From Collinsella sp. (lineage in GTDB: Bacteria > Actinomycetota > Coriobacteriia > Coriobacteriales > Coriobacteriaceae), in the NCBI GenBank assembly GCA_022720335.1, contig JAIHVJ010000058.1, positions 1 to 12,655 of the forward strand: DNA of 12,655 nt. Direction: 5' to 3'. The position numbers and the translations under genes are program-made. Below, piece after piece: positions 1 through 6,071 of the stretch; the first letter of the stretch is position 1; every line of letters starts with the position of its first letter. The notes under the pieces were generated by a model that had not been told where the DNA came from, did not search any database, and saw nothing but the letters and a program-made list of their open reading frames with translations.

Positions 1-85
1 GCGTAAGTAGGCGAGGGGCGGGAGAGGGGTGGCTTGTGCGATGGGCGCGGCGCGGCCGTGCTTGGCTAACGGTGCCTTGGCACAT
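1..85 (-). CDS. possible start of a further minus-strand gene, cut by the window edge
   Basis: Downstream of the glycosyltransferase gene on the minus strand, an ATG at 85-83 opens a frame that stays open to the window edge (28 codons, beginning MCQGTV). There is no convincing Shine-Dalgarno sequence, and the short peptide is rich in Arg, Pro and Ser, which also happens by chance in GC-rich DNA. The true gene may start outside the window. I do not recognise the product. Confidence 0.18.
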   Translation of the reverse strand, partial: MCQGTVSQARPRRAHRTSHPSPAPRLLT

Positions 86-100
86 CCTCGGCAGCTTGCC

Positions 101-1300
101 CTAGAGCTTGTGGTGGCGCTCTTCTTTGCGCTCCTCGGCTGCCCGCTCCTCCTGCTTAAAGGCGGGGTCGTCGGGGGTGACGAGCTCGTCCTCGTGCGTA
201 CGCTTGTTGTAATGGTGGCGCAGCACGGGCTCAAACAGATGTAGATGCTTGGCAAAGGCCGCCGAGCCAATGGCGAGCACGGTAAAGATGAGCACACGCA
301 TGGGCACCTCGACCTGGTTAATCGCGGCGGCGCCGGCCGAAAGCATGATGCACCAGGCATAGATGAGCAGCACGGCCTGTTTTTGGTTGTAGCCTTCTTG
401 GATTAGGCGGTGGTGGATGTGGCCCTTGTCGGCCTGCCCGATGCTAATGTGGGCGCGCCTGCGGCGCACGATGGCGCTAAACGTGTCGATGATGGGCACG
501 CCGGCAACGATGAGCGGGATGATAAGCGAGGTGAGCGCGGCGGTGCGGCTCACGTTGAGCAGCGAGATGGAGCCCAGTGCAAAGCCCAGAAGCAGCGACC
601 CCGAGTCGCCCAAGAAGATGCTTGCGGGGTTGAAGTTGTAGCGCAAAAAGGCCAGACAGGCGCCAAAGAGCGCAATGGAGAGCGCGGCGGCGTCGATGCG
701 GCCCGAAAGAACGGCCATCGAAAACATGGTGAACGAGGCGATGCCGCAGATGCCCGTGGCCAAGCCGTCGAGGCCGTCGATGAGGTTAATGATGTTGGTG
801 AATGCCACCAGATAGATTACGGTGATGGGGTAGGCGAGCCATCCGAGCATGATTTCGCCGGGGGCAAACGGGTTGACGATGACGCCGATCCGCAGGCCGC
901 CCACGCAGGCGATGAGCGCGGCGAGGACCTGACCGGCCAGCTTTTGCTTGGGCTTGAGTTGGAAGACGTCGTCGATAGCGCCGGTCGCAAAGATGACGGT
1001 AAAGGAGAGTGCCAGCATGGGATAGCTAATGTGGAGGCGCGGGTGCGGTACCAGGACGGGCGGCCAGCCTAGGTGCCAGGTGCCTAGGATTTGCACAATA
1101 CAGGCAACGACCAGGCCCAAAAACACCGCCGTTCCGCCCAAACGCGGGATGGGCTTGGTGTTGATGCGGCGCTTAGAAGGATAGTCGACGGCGTCGAGCT
1201 TAATTGCCAAGCGCTTGACCAGGGGCACCGTGAGGAAGGTCGTGATAAAGGCCGCCGCTGCCACGCATAGGTACGGTATGTAGCTCGGGGATGAAGCCAT
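101..1300 (-). CDS. undecaprenyl-phosphate sugar-1-phosphate transferase (WecA/TagO/MraY family)
   Basis: Polytopic membrane enzyme of the family that moves a HexNAc-1-phosphate from a UDP-sugar to undecaprenyl phosphate, the first step in building wall teichoic acid, O-antigen-like or other envelope glycans. Seen in the 399-residue protein: many hydrophobic segments beginning at residues 8-28; a cytoplasmic Asp-Asp pair at 110-111 followed by a Lys-rich loop; NLIDGLDGL at 172-180; GDSGS at 231-235; and the His motif DKGHIHHRL at 291-299. These are the Mg and nucleotide-binding landmarks of the family, and the His motif points to the WecA/TagO branch rather than MraY. The C-terminus is a charged tail rich in Glu, Lys and Arg. 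ATG at 1300 is chosen because the hydrophobic N-terminus begins there; a TTG at 1318 would add six residues. Neither start has a strong Shine-Dalgarno. The exact sugar cannot be told from sequence. Confidence 0.9.
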   Translation of the reverse strand: MASSPSYIPYLCVAAAAFITTFLTVPLVKRLAIKLDAVDYPSKRRINTKPIPRLGGTAVFLGLVVACIVQILGTWHLGWPPVLVPHPRLHISYPMLALSFTVIFATGAIDDVFQLKPKQKLAGQVLAALIACVGGLRIGVIVNPFAPGEIMLGWLAYPITVIYLVAFTNIINLIDGLDGLATGICGIASFTMFSMAVLSGRIDAAALSIALFGACLAFLRYNFNPASIFLGDSGSLLLGFALGSISLLNVSRTAALTSLIIPLIVAGVPIIDTFSAIVRRRRAHISIGQADKGHIHHRLIQEGYNQKQAVLLIYAWCIMLSAGAAAINQVEVPMRVLIFTVLAIGSAAFAKHLHLFEPVLRHHYNKRTHEDELVTPDDPAFKQEERAAEERKEERHHKL

Positions 1301-1502
1301 GAATCTAAAAACCGCCAAGCGTCGAAGGGAAAGGTCAGAAGAACGCCATGCGCAAAGGGCATAGCCGAATCATGATACTCGACCAAGGGGGTGCATGGAA
1401 TTGCACGCAGCGATAATCACGCGCTTACCAGATATTGGGATGTTGTCGATGGCTTGTCGGGATGCCGGCGGGGATCCATGTGGACTGTAATGGTGATTTT
1501 CG

Positions 1503-1665
1503 GCAAAAGAAAACCACCCCCCACGTTACGAAAATGAACCCACCTAAAACAGGTGGGTGCCCTCATCGACTGTTCCAGCGTCCTTAACTGTCGGACGATT
1601 ACGGCGCCTTGGGGCTTGAGCCGTCTACGCGGCCTGACCCTTTATGTTTGAGCTGCTGAATTGTT
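1503..1665 (-). ncRNA. ssrS: candidate 6S-like structured RNA (minus strand)
   Basis: Read on the minus strand, this stretch contains CGTCC-GACAGTTAA-GGACG (1597 to 1579), which folds as a 5-bp hairpin. It is followed by GGCACCCACCTG and then AGGTGGGTTC, an 8-bp perfect stem (1558-1551 with 1545-1538) with loop GTTTT. The order CGTCCGA, a TTAA stretch, then CAC-x-CACCT...GGGTTC resembles the 3' half of 6S RNA as I remember it from E. coli. 6S RNA binds the housekeeping RNA polymerase holoenzyme. Against this, I could not find a convincing closing stem joining the 5' and 3' ends, and neither end is fixed. The region could instead be a 5' leader of the transferase gene. A T-rich stretch (minus-strand TTTTCTTTT, 1513-1505) may mark its end. 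Confidence 0.42.
1538..1558. repeat. perfect 8-bp inverted repeat ACCCACCT / AGGTGGGT
   Basis: Stem 1538-1545 with 1551-1558 and a 5-base loop. No T-run directly follows it on either strand, so it is not a standard intrinsic terminator. It is best read as part of the candidate structured RNA on the minus strand. Confidence 0.7.
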
Positions 1666-1683
1666 GTTTTGGAGCATGTTTTT

Positions 1684-2622
1684 ATGCCGACGTCGTTGAC
1701 CGAACTTTTTTCGCCCGCCTGCCATTTGTGTCCCCGCCGTTGCGGTGCGGCGCGCGATGAGGGCGCGCGCGGCGTATGCGGTGCTAACGACACGCTCAAG
1801 GTGGCCCGCGCGGCGCTTCATATGTGGGAGGAGCCGCCTATCTCGGGCGAGGCCGGTTCGGGCACGATCTTCTTTAGCGGCTGCTCGCTTAAATGTATCT
1901 ACTGCCAGAACCACGAGATCTCGACCGGCAATTTTGGCCTTGAGATTTCGCCTGAGCGCCTGGTCGAGATTATGCTGGAACTGCAGGACCAGGGTGCCAA
2001 CAACATCAATTTGGTGACGGCGACGCACTATGCGCACCTGTTGCCTGCCGCGATTGCCGCGGCACGGGCGCGCGGGCTGGTCATCCCGATCGTCTACAAC
2101 ACGAGTGGTTACGAGCGCGCGAGTGCCGTGGCGGCGCTGGGCGACCTGGTCGATGTGTGGCTCACCGACTTTAAATATGCCGATGCCGGGCTTGCGCAGT
2201 CGCTTTCTCATATTAAGGATTACCCGCGCGTGGCCGTGTCGGGCCTGGCACAGATGACGTGCGAGATCGAGCGCCGCGGGGGAGAGCTGGTGGACGAGGA
2301 CGGGCTCATGAAGCGCGGCATCATCGTGCGCCACCTGGTGCTGCCGGGGCATGCAGACGATTCGTGTCGCGTGCTGGACCTGGTGTGGCAGACGGTGGGC
2401 GACGTGCCGATCTCGGTCATGAACCAGTACACGCCCAATGCGCTCATGCGCGAGCAGGGCGGCGACCTGGCACGCGCCGTGACGCGCGAGGAGTACGAGC
2501 AAGTACTCGACCATGCCGACGACCTGGGCTTTACGACGATGTTCTGGCAAGAGGGCGGCGCGGTAGACGAGAGCTTCACCCCGGCCTTCGACACCACCGG
2601 TGTTCTTACCAGCGCAAAGTAG
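1684..2622 (+). CDS. PflX-like radical SAM iron-sulfur protein
   Basis: 312-residue protein of the radical SAM superfamily, closest by recognition to the PflX-type group (COG1313), whose substrate is not established. Visible landmarks: an N-terminal Cys-rich segment with Cys13, Cys16, Cys20 and Cys32 (C-x2-C-x3-C spacing within HLCPRRCG); the cluster-binding C-x3-C-x2-C at Cys67, Cys71 and Cys74 in GCSLKCIYC; and Gly/Ser-rich strands beyond, as expected for a partial TIM barrel binding SAM and a 4Fe-4S cluster. The start is ATG 1684, because GGAG at 1671-1674 lies nine bases upstream; a TTG at 1669 is in frame but would overlap that ribosome binding site. The gene appears to be a single transcription unit ending in a GGGAC-loop hairpin. 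No AMMECR1 or Memo partner gene is adjacent, so an activase role is only a family-based guess. Confidence 0.88.
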   Translation: MPTSLTELFSPACHLCPRRCGAARDEGARGVCGANDTLKVARAALHMWEEPPISGEAGSGTIFFSGCSLKCIYCQNHEISTGNFGLEISPERLVEIMLELQDQGANNINLVTATHYAHLLPAAIAAARARGLVIPIVYNTSGYERASAVAALGDLVDVWLTDFKYADAGLAQSLSHIKDYPRVAVSGLAQMTCEIERRGGELVDEDGLMKRGIIVRHLVLPGHADDSCRVLDLVWQTVGDVPISVMNQYTPNALMREQGGDLARAVTREEYEQVLDHADDLGFTTMFWQEGGAVDESFTPAFDTTGVLTSAK

Positions 2623-2631
2623 TGCGTTCGT

Positions 2632-2668
2632 CGATGATTTTTCTGGGACGGGGGATAAATAATCATCG
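2632..2668 (+). repeat. GGGAC-loop hairpin 3' of the radical SAM gene
   Basis: CGATGATT (2632-2639) pairs with AATCATCG (2661-2668). Allowing the T2640/T2660 mismatch and the T2641-A2659 pair leaves a 17-base loop, TC-TGGGAC-GGGGGATAA. The element starts nine bases after the stop codon. It has the same loop layout as the hairpins near 4768, 6019, 8908 and 9625. No T-run follows, so it is not a typical terminator. A longer-range inverted repeat (GGGACGGGG 2645-2653 with CCCCGTCCC 2703-2711) could compete with it. Confidence 0.6.
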
Positions 2669-2732
2669 GGTGGCTCGGGCGTTCGAAAAGTAGTCAAAAC
2701 AGCCCCGTCCCAAAAAGACTGGGTATTGGGCG

Positions 2733-2760
2733 TTGACAGTTGGCGAGCCGTAGGTAAAAT
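2733..2760 (+). promoter_or_regulatory. sigma-70-type promoter for tRNA-Ala
   Basis: A perfect -35 box TTGACA (2733-2738) and a -10 box TAAAAT (2755-2760) are separated by 16 bases. The predicted start is near 2767, a few bases before the mature tRNA 5' end at 2774. It is the best-looking promoter in the window, as expected for a stable RNA gene. Confidence 0.8.
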
Positions 2761-2773
2761 ATCAACTTGTCCT

Positions 2774-2846
2774 GGGGACGTAGCTCAGTTGGGAGAGCGC
2801 TGCCGTCGCATGGCAGAGGCCGAGGGTTCGACTCCCTTCGTCTCCA
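2774..2846 (+). tRNA. tRNA-Ala, anticodon CGC
   Basis: A full cloverleaf can be drawn. Acceptor stem GGGGACG/CGTCTCC has a G3-U70 wobble, the main alanine identity element. The D arm is GCTC/GAGC, the anticodon stem CTGCC/GGCAG with loop GTCGCAT (anticodon CGC at 2807-2809, reading GCG), and the T arm GAGGG/CCCTT with loop TTCGACT. The discriminator is A at 2846. The 3' CCA is not encoded (the DNA continues CCC), so it must be added enzymatically. Loop positions 32 and 38 are G and U instead of the A-U often found in bacterial tRNA-Ala. A strong promoter lies upstream and a terminator downstream, so it is a single-gene unit. Confidence 0.95.
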
Positions 2847-2860
2847 CCCTTGGATTTGAT

Positions 2861-2892
2861 AAGCCGCTGACATTGTGTCGGCGGCTTTTTTT
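2861..2892 (+). terminator. rho-independent terminator of tRNA-Ala
   Basis: AAGCCGC-T-GACA (2861-2872) pairs with TGTC-G-GCGGCTT (2876-2887) to give a 12-bp stem with one T-G wobble and a TTG loop. The T-run spans 2886-2892. It begins 15 bases after the tRNA end. The leftmost possible start codon of the next small gene (GTG 2875) lies in its loop. Confidence 0.88.
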
Positions 2893-3186
2893 AAAACGAA
2901 GGTCGCATCCGAGTCTGCGCCCGTGCCCAAGCCCGCCGCCGCGAAGCCCGTGCCCACTGCACCCAAGCCTCAGCCCAAAAAAGCCGCTCACCCTAAGACC
3001 GTCGAGCCCAAACCGAGCCGTGACGAGATGACCTTTGCCCAGCGCATGGTCACCTCCAAGGAGCCTACGGGCGAGAATGAGATCCCCGGCATGGCTCCCG
3101 CTCAAAAAATCATCATCGTGCTCGCCCTTATCGCGTTTATCGTCTTTATGGTCTACACGATCACGGGCAGCATGGGCCTGCACTAA
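2875..3186 (+). CDS. small proline-rich single-pass membrane protein, unknown function
   Basis: An open frame of up to 103 residues. The first half is low-complexity and rich in Pro, Ala and Lys (about residues 15-50). A short polar stretch follows (about 50-75), then one clear hydrophobic segment rich in Ile, Leu, Val and Phe (about 76-96) near the C-terminus. This suggests a small tail-anchored-like or bitopic protein with a basic cytoplasmic domain. The start is uncertain: GTG 2875 lies inside the tRNA terminator, while GTG 2923, GTG 2950 and ATG 3028 are in-frame alternatives without a good Shine-Dalgarno. It ends 82 bases before pncB in the same direction and may be co-transcribed with it. 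I do not recognise the family. The codon choice and the clean membrane segment favour a real gene. Confidence 0.6.
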   Translation: MSAAFFKTKVASESAPVPKPAAAKPVPTAPKPQPKKAAHPKTVEPKPSRDEMTFAQRMVTSKEPTGENEIPGMAPAQKIIIVLALIAFIVFMVYTITGSMGLH

Positions 3187-3268
3187 CCTGTTCGCTCCAG
3201 GCTCCATGCCCGCACGTCCGCCTCGCCCAACCCTCAACCTCTGCACAACACATCCGAAAGGTCGCCCC

Positions 3269-4774
3269 ATGGCTTTGACCGACATCTCTCATCCCACCGA
3301 CATCGCAATGCTCACCGATCTGTACGAGCTCACTATGGCCCAGGGCCTGTGGGAGAGCGGCAAGGCCAATGAGCAGGGTTGTTTTACCGCGTTTTACCGC
3401 GACCATCCTTTTGGCAGCGCCTATGCCGTCATGTGCGGCACCGCCGAGCTGCCCGAGCTTGTCGAGAACCTGCGCTTTACGCCCGAGGACATCGACTACC
3501 TCGCATCGCTTGAGGCCCCGGCCGGCGGCGCGATGTTCAAGCCTGGATTCCTCGACTACCTGCGCGATTTTCGTGCGCATGTAAACATCGACGCCGTGCC
3601 CGAGGGCGAGCTCGTCTTTCCGCGCGAGCCCATGGTGCGCGTCACCGGCCCCGCGCTGGAGTGCCAGCTGCTCGAGACGGCGCTGCTCAACATCGTCGGG
3701 TTCCAGACGCTTGTCGCCACCAAGACGGCGCGCGTGGTGCTCGCCGCCGACGGTCGCCCCGTGGCGGAGTTTGGCCTGCGCCGAGCCCAGGGTCCCGATG
3801 GTGGCCTGGCCGTTGCGCGCGCGAGCTACGTTGCCGGCTGCTCCTCTACGTCCAATGTGCTCGCCGGCCGCCGCTACGGTATTCCCGTCTTTGGCACGCA
3901 TGCGCACAGCTGGGTGATGAGCTTCGATTCCGAGCTCGAGGCCTTCCGCGCCTTTGCCAAGTCGAGCCCCAAGAACTGTACGCTGCTCATCGACACCTAT
4001 GACGTGCGCGAGGGCTGTGAACATGCCATTACGGTTGCCAAGGAGATGGAGGCGGTGGGCGAGCGCCTGTCGGCCATTCGCATCGACTCTGGCGACCTCG
4101 CCAAGCTCTCCAAGTATGTCCGTGGCCGTTTTGATGCCGAGGGCCTGCCCTATGTGGGGATCTCGGTTTCTAACGATCTGGATGAGTACACGATCCAGTC
4201 GCTGCTCGACCAGGGCGCGCCCATCGATAGCTTTGGCGTGGGCACCAAGCTCGCGACCTGCTACGACCAGCCGGCGCTGGGCGGCGTGTACAAGCTCGCC
4301 GCCCGCCGTGCGAGTGAGACGGACCCGTGGACGCCGGTGGTGAAGCTCTCCGAGCAGCCCTACAAGCGCACAATTCCCGGTGTTCAGCGCGTACGACGCT
4401 ATTACGACGGTTTTGGCGGCCCGGTTTGCGACATGATTTATGACGAGGATCATCTGGCGGGGGAGGGCGCCGCGCGTGGCAATACCCTCGTGGCCGTGAA
4501 CGATGCCGCCCTGGTGACCGACGTTTCCGAGCTTGAGTATCGCGAGCTGCTGGCGCCGATCGTGCGCGATGGCAGCGCCGTTGCCCCGCGCGAGAGCATT
4601 GAGGACGCACGCGAGCGTTGCACCTGGGCACTGGACCATCTTGATCCGGTCTACAAGCGCTTCCTGTACCCGCAGACCTATGTGGTGGGCATGGAGCAGG
4701 GCCTAGCACAGGTGCGCGACGAGCTCGTGCGCAAGAACATGGCCGCGGCTTCGGCCTTCCCCTGGGCAAAATGA
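3269..4774 (+). CDS. pncB: nicotinate phosphoribosyltransferase
   Basis: Converts nicotinate and phosphoribosyl pyrophosphate to nicotinate mononucleotide, with ATP hydrolysis, in the Preiss-Handler NAD salvage route in the cytoplasm. The 501-residue protein shows the family N-terminus with TDLYELTMAQ (16-25), GFQTLVATKTAR (144-155), RRAQGPDGG (171-179), a FGTHAHSW motif (208-215) with the likely catalytic His, RIDSGDL (271-277), SNDLDE (301-306) and GVGTKL (323-328) for phosphate and PRPP binding. Length is normal for the longer bacterial type. ATG 3269 is chosen because GAAAGG at 3255-3260 is well spaced and the conserved N-terminus follows; the frame remains open upstream, but that part is unlike the family. 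The TGA stop (4772-4774) lies inside the stem of the downstream hairpin. The small membrane-protein gene is just upstream and proB follows after 68 bases. Confidence 0.96.
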   Translation: MALTDISHPTDIAMLTDLYELTMAQGLWESGKANEQGCFTAFYRDHPFGSAYAVMCGTAELPELVENLRFTPEDIDYLASLEAPAGGAMFKPGFLDYLRDFRAHVNIDAVPEGELVFPREPMVRVTGPALECQLLETALLNIVGFQTLVATKTARVVLAADGRPVAEFGLRRAQGPDGGLAVARASYVAGCSSTSNVLAGRRYGIPVFGTHAHSWVMSFDSELEAFRAFAKSSPKNCTLLIDTYDVREGCEHAITVAKEMEAVGERLSAIRIDSGDLAKLSKYVRGRFDAEGLPYVGISVSNDLDEYTIQSLLDQGAPIDSFGVGTKLATCYDQPALGGVYKLAARRASETDPWTPVVKLSEQPYKRTIPGVQRVRRYYDGFGGPVCDMIYDEDHLAGEGAARGNTLVAVNDAALVTDVSELEYRELLAPIVRDGSAVAPRESIEDARERCTWALDHLDPVYKRFLYPQTYVVGMEQGLAQVRDELVRKNMAAASAFPWAK

Positions 4775-4806
4775 TCCGAAGGGGACGGAGGAAAACGGAT
4801 CATTTT
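4768..4806 (+). terminator. GGGGAC-loop hairpin overlapping the pncB stop codon
   Basis: AAAATGATCCG (4768-4778) pairs perfectly with CGGATCATTTT (4796-4806), 11 bp, around a 17-base loop AA-GGGGAC-GGAGGAAAA (4779-4795). The A-arm and T-arm give a terminator-like U-rich 3' side. The pncB stop codon is part of the 5' arm. The loop follows the pattern of the other GGGAC hairpins in the window. Termination is plausible but unproven. Confidence 0.65.
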
Positions 4807-4842
4807 CTCGCCCGCCTGCTCAACATTCGATTGGTTTGACGT

Positions 4843-5970
4843 ATGACGACTTCTTATAAAACGATGGTGGTAAAGATTGGTTCGTCCACGGTGGTGGGTG
4901 CCGACGGCAAGGTCAACCGCGCCTTTATCGGCGGGCTTGCCGACCAGGCCGCAGCCCTGCGCAAGCTCGGCTGGCGTCTGGTCGTGGTGAGCTCGGGCGC
5001 TATCGCCTGTGGCTATCCCGTGCTGGGCTTCGACCGCAAGCCGGTCGGTGACCTGCCGAGCCTGCAGGCCTGCGCCTCGGCCGGTCAGTGTATCATCTCG
5101 TCGGCCTACGACGAGGAGTTTCATGCGCGCGACCTGCTCACCTCGCTCGTGCTGCTCACGCGCCACGATACGGCCCGCCGCACGTCCTACCTGCACGCAC
5201 GCGACGCCCTGCTGCGCCTGGTGGAGCTTGGCGTGGTGCCTGTTGTCAACGAGAACGATACCGTTACTGTCGACGAGATCAAGTTTGGCGACAACGACAC
5301 GCTGGCGGCGCTCGTAAGCTGCTTGGTTTCTGCCGATCTGTGCGTGACGCTCTCGGACATCGATGGGCTCTATACCGCCAATCCGCATGAGGACCCAACG
5401 GCCGAGTTTGTCCCGGTCGTGCATAAGATCGATGCCAAGATCATCGCCTCGGCGGGCGATTCTTCCACATCGGTGGGCACGGGCGGCATGATTACCAAGA
5501 TCCGCGCGAGCCGCATTCTGATGACGGCGGGCATTCAGAGCGTGATATGCTCGGGCGAGGAGCCCGATGCGCTCGTGCGCCTCGCTCGCGGCGAGAGTGT
5601 GGGCACGCTGTTCGATCCGCCGGCGGAGCGTCTGGACATTGCGCCCCGCAAGCTGTGGATCGCGCTGGGCGACAAGGCGCATGGCTCGGTGACGGTCGAT
5701 GACGGCGCCGCGAAGGCGCTGGTCAGCCGTGGCTCGTCCTTGCTCGCGGTGGGTATTCGCGAGGTCGATGGCACGTTTGCCGAGGGCGATGTGCTCGATG
5801 TGTGCGATCCGAGCGGTATGGTCGTCGCCCGCGGTATCGCCGAGGCCGATTCGGACGTGCTGGAACTTGCCGCCGGCCGCCGCCAGGACCAGATTGCCGG
5901 TAACCGTCTGCTGGCAGACCTGGCCGAGAAGCCGGCGATCCATCGAGACAACTTGATTGTATTTGCATAA
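4843..5970 (+). CDS. proB: glutamate 5-kinase
   Basis: Phosphorylates the gamma-carboxyl of glutamate, the first and usually proline-inhibited step of proline synthesis. The 375-residue protein has the full two-domain form. The amino-acid kinase domain shows VVKIGSST (9-16), VVVSSGAI (47-54), NENDTV (136-141), FGDND (148-152), SDIDGLY (171-177) and GTGGM-x-TK (212-219). A C-terminal PUA domain spans about 270-370. ATG 4843 gives the normal family N-terminus; its Shine-Dalgarno is weak, and ATG 4864 would cut into the first strand. The partner gene proA lies 1.6 kb downstream on the same strand, but a minus-strand peptidase gene and a strong terminator separate them, so the two are not one simple operon. 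Confidence 0.96.
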   Translation: MTTSYKTMVVKIGSSTVVGADGKVNRAFIGGLADQAAALRKLGWRLVVVSSGAIACGYPVLGFDRKPVGDLPSLQACASAGQCIISSAYDEEFHARDLLTSLVLLTRHDTARRTSYLHARDALLRLVELGVVPVVNENDTVTVDEIKFGDNDTLAALVSCLVSADLCVTLSDIDGLYTANPHEDPTAEFVPVVHKIDAKIIASAGDSSTSVGTGGMITKIRASRILMTAGIQSVICSGEEPDALVRLARGESVGTLFDPPAERLDIAPRKLWIALGDKAHGSVTVDDGAAKALVSRGSSLLAVGIREVDGTFAEGDVLDVCDPSGMVVARGIAEADSDVLELAAGRRQDQIAGNRLLADLAEKPAIHRDNLIVFA

Positions 5971-6019
5971 AGTGAGGCAGCGCTACGGTTCGTTTTGCCA
6001 GCAGCGCTGCCTCGCTTTT
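5969..6019 (+). terminator. rho-independent terminator of proB
   Basis: AAAGTGAGGCAGCGCT (5969-5984) pairs with AGCGCTGCCTCGCTTT (6003-6018), 16 bp with one T-G wobble, around an 18-base loop. A T-run ends the 3' arm. It starts at the proB stop codon and would end proB transcription before it reaches the convergent peptidase gene. On the other strand it may also act for the peptidase gene. Confidence 0.82.
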
Positions 6020-6053
6020 GCCGGCACTTGGGGACGTTCCTATTGTGCCGGCA
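6019..6053 (+). repeat. GGGGAC-loop hairpin between proB and the peptidase gene
   Basis: TGCCGGCAC (6019-6027) pairs perfectly with GTGCCGGCA (6045-6053) around a 17-base loop TT-GGGGAC-GTTCCTATT (6028-6044). No T-run follows on the plus strand, so it does not look like a terminator and stacks directly after the proB terminator. A degenerate second version of the loop, GGGGATACTCCTTTG (about 6057-6071), follows up to the peptidase stop codon. Confidence 0.62.
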
Positions 6054-6071
6054 GGTGGGGATACTCCTTTG

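Larger units (their letters stand above)
1301..1683. other. 383-base gene-free divergent intergenic region
   Basis: This region separates the minus-strand transferase gene from the plus-strand radical SAM gene. Short open frames here have no ribosome binding site and no recognisable product. The half nearer the radical SAM gene holds an 8-bp perfect hairpin and further inverted repeats that are better explained by a structured RNA. The half nearer the transferase (about 1301-1490) presumably carries its promoter. A weak minus-strand pair, TTGGTC then TATGCC 17 bases later in about 1358-1386, is possible but not convincing. Confidence 0.6.

Noticed and set aside
410..1072. 220-codon plus-strand frame opposite the WecA-like gene
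   Set aside because: Highly charged, Asp/Gly/Arg-rich translation typical of the reverse of a hydrophobic membrane-protein gene.
2645..2711. GGGACGGGG/CCCCGTCCC inverted repeat as a terminator for the radical SAM gene
   Set aside because: The loop would be 49 bases and no T-run follows. The local hairpin at 2632-2668 is the simpler structure.
3161..4639. 492-codon frame antisense to pncB
   Set aside because: A shadow of the GC-rich codons of pncB; composition is Ala, Arg, His and Gly rich with no domain.
4678..5943. 421-codon frame antisense to proB
   Set aside because: Low-complexity Arg/Ala/His-rich translation opposite a certain gene; no initiation signal.
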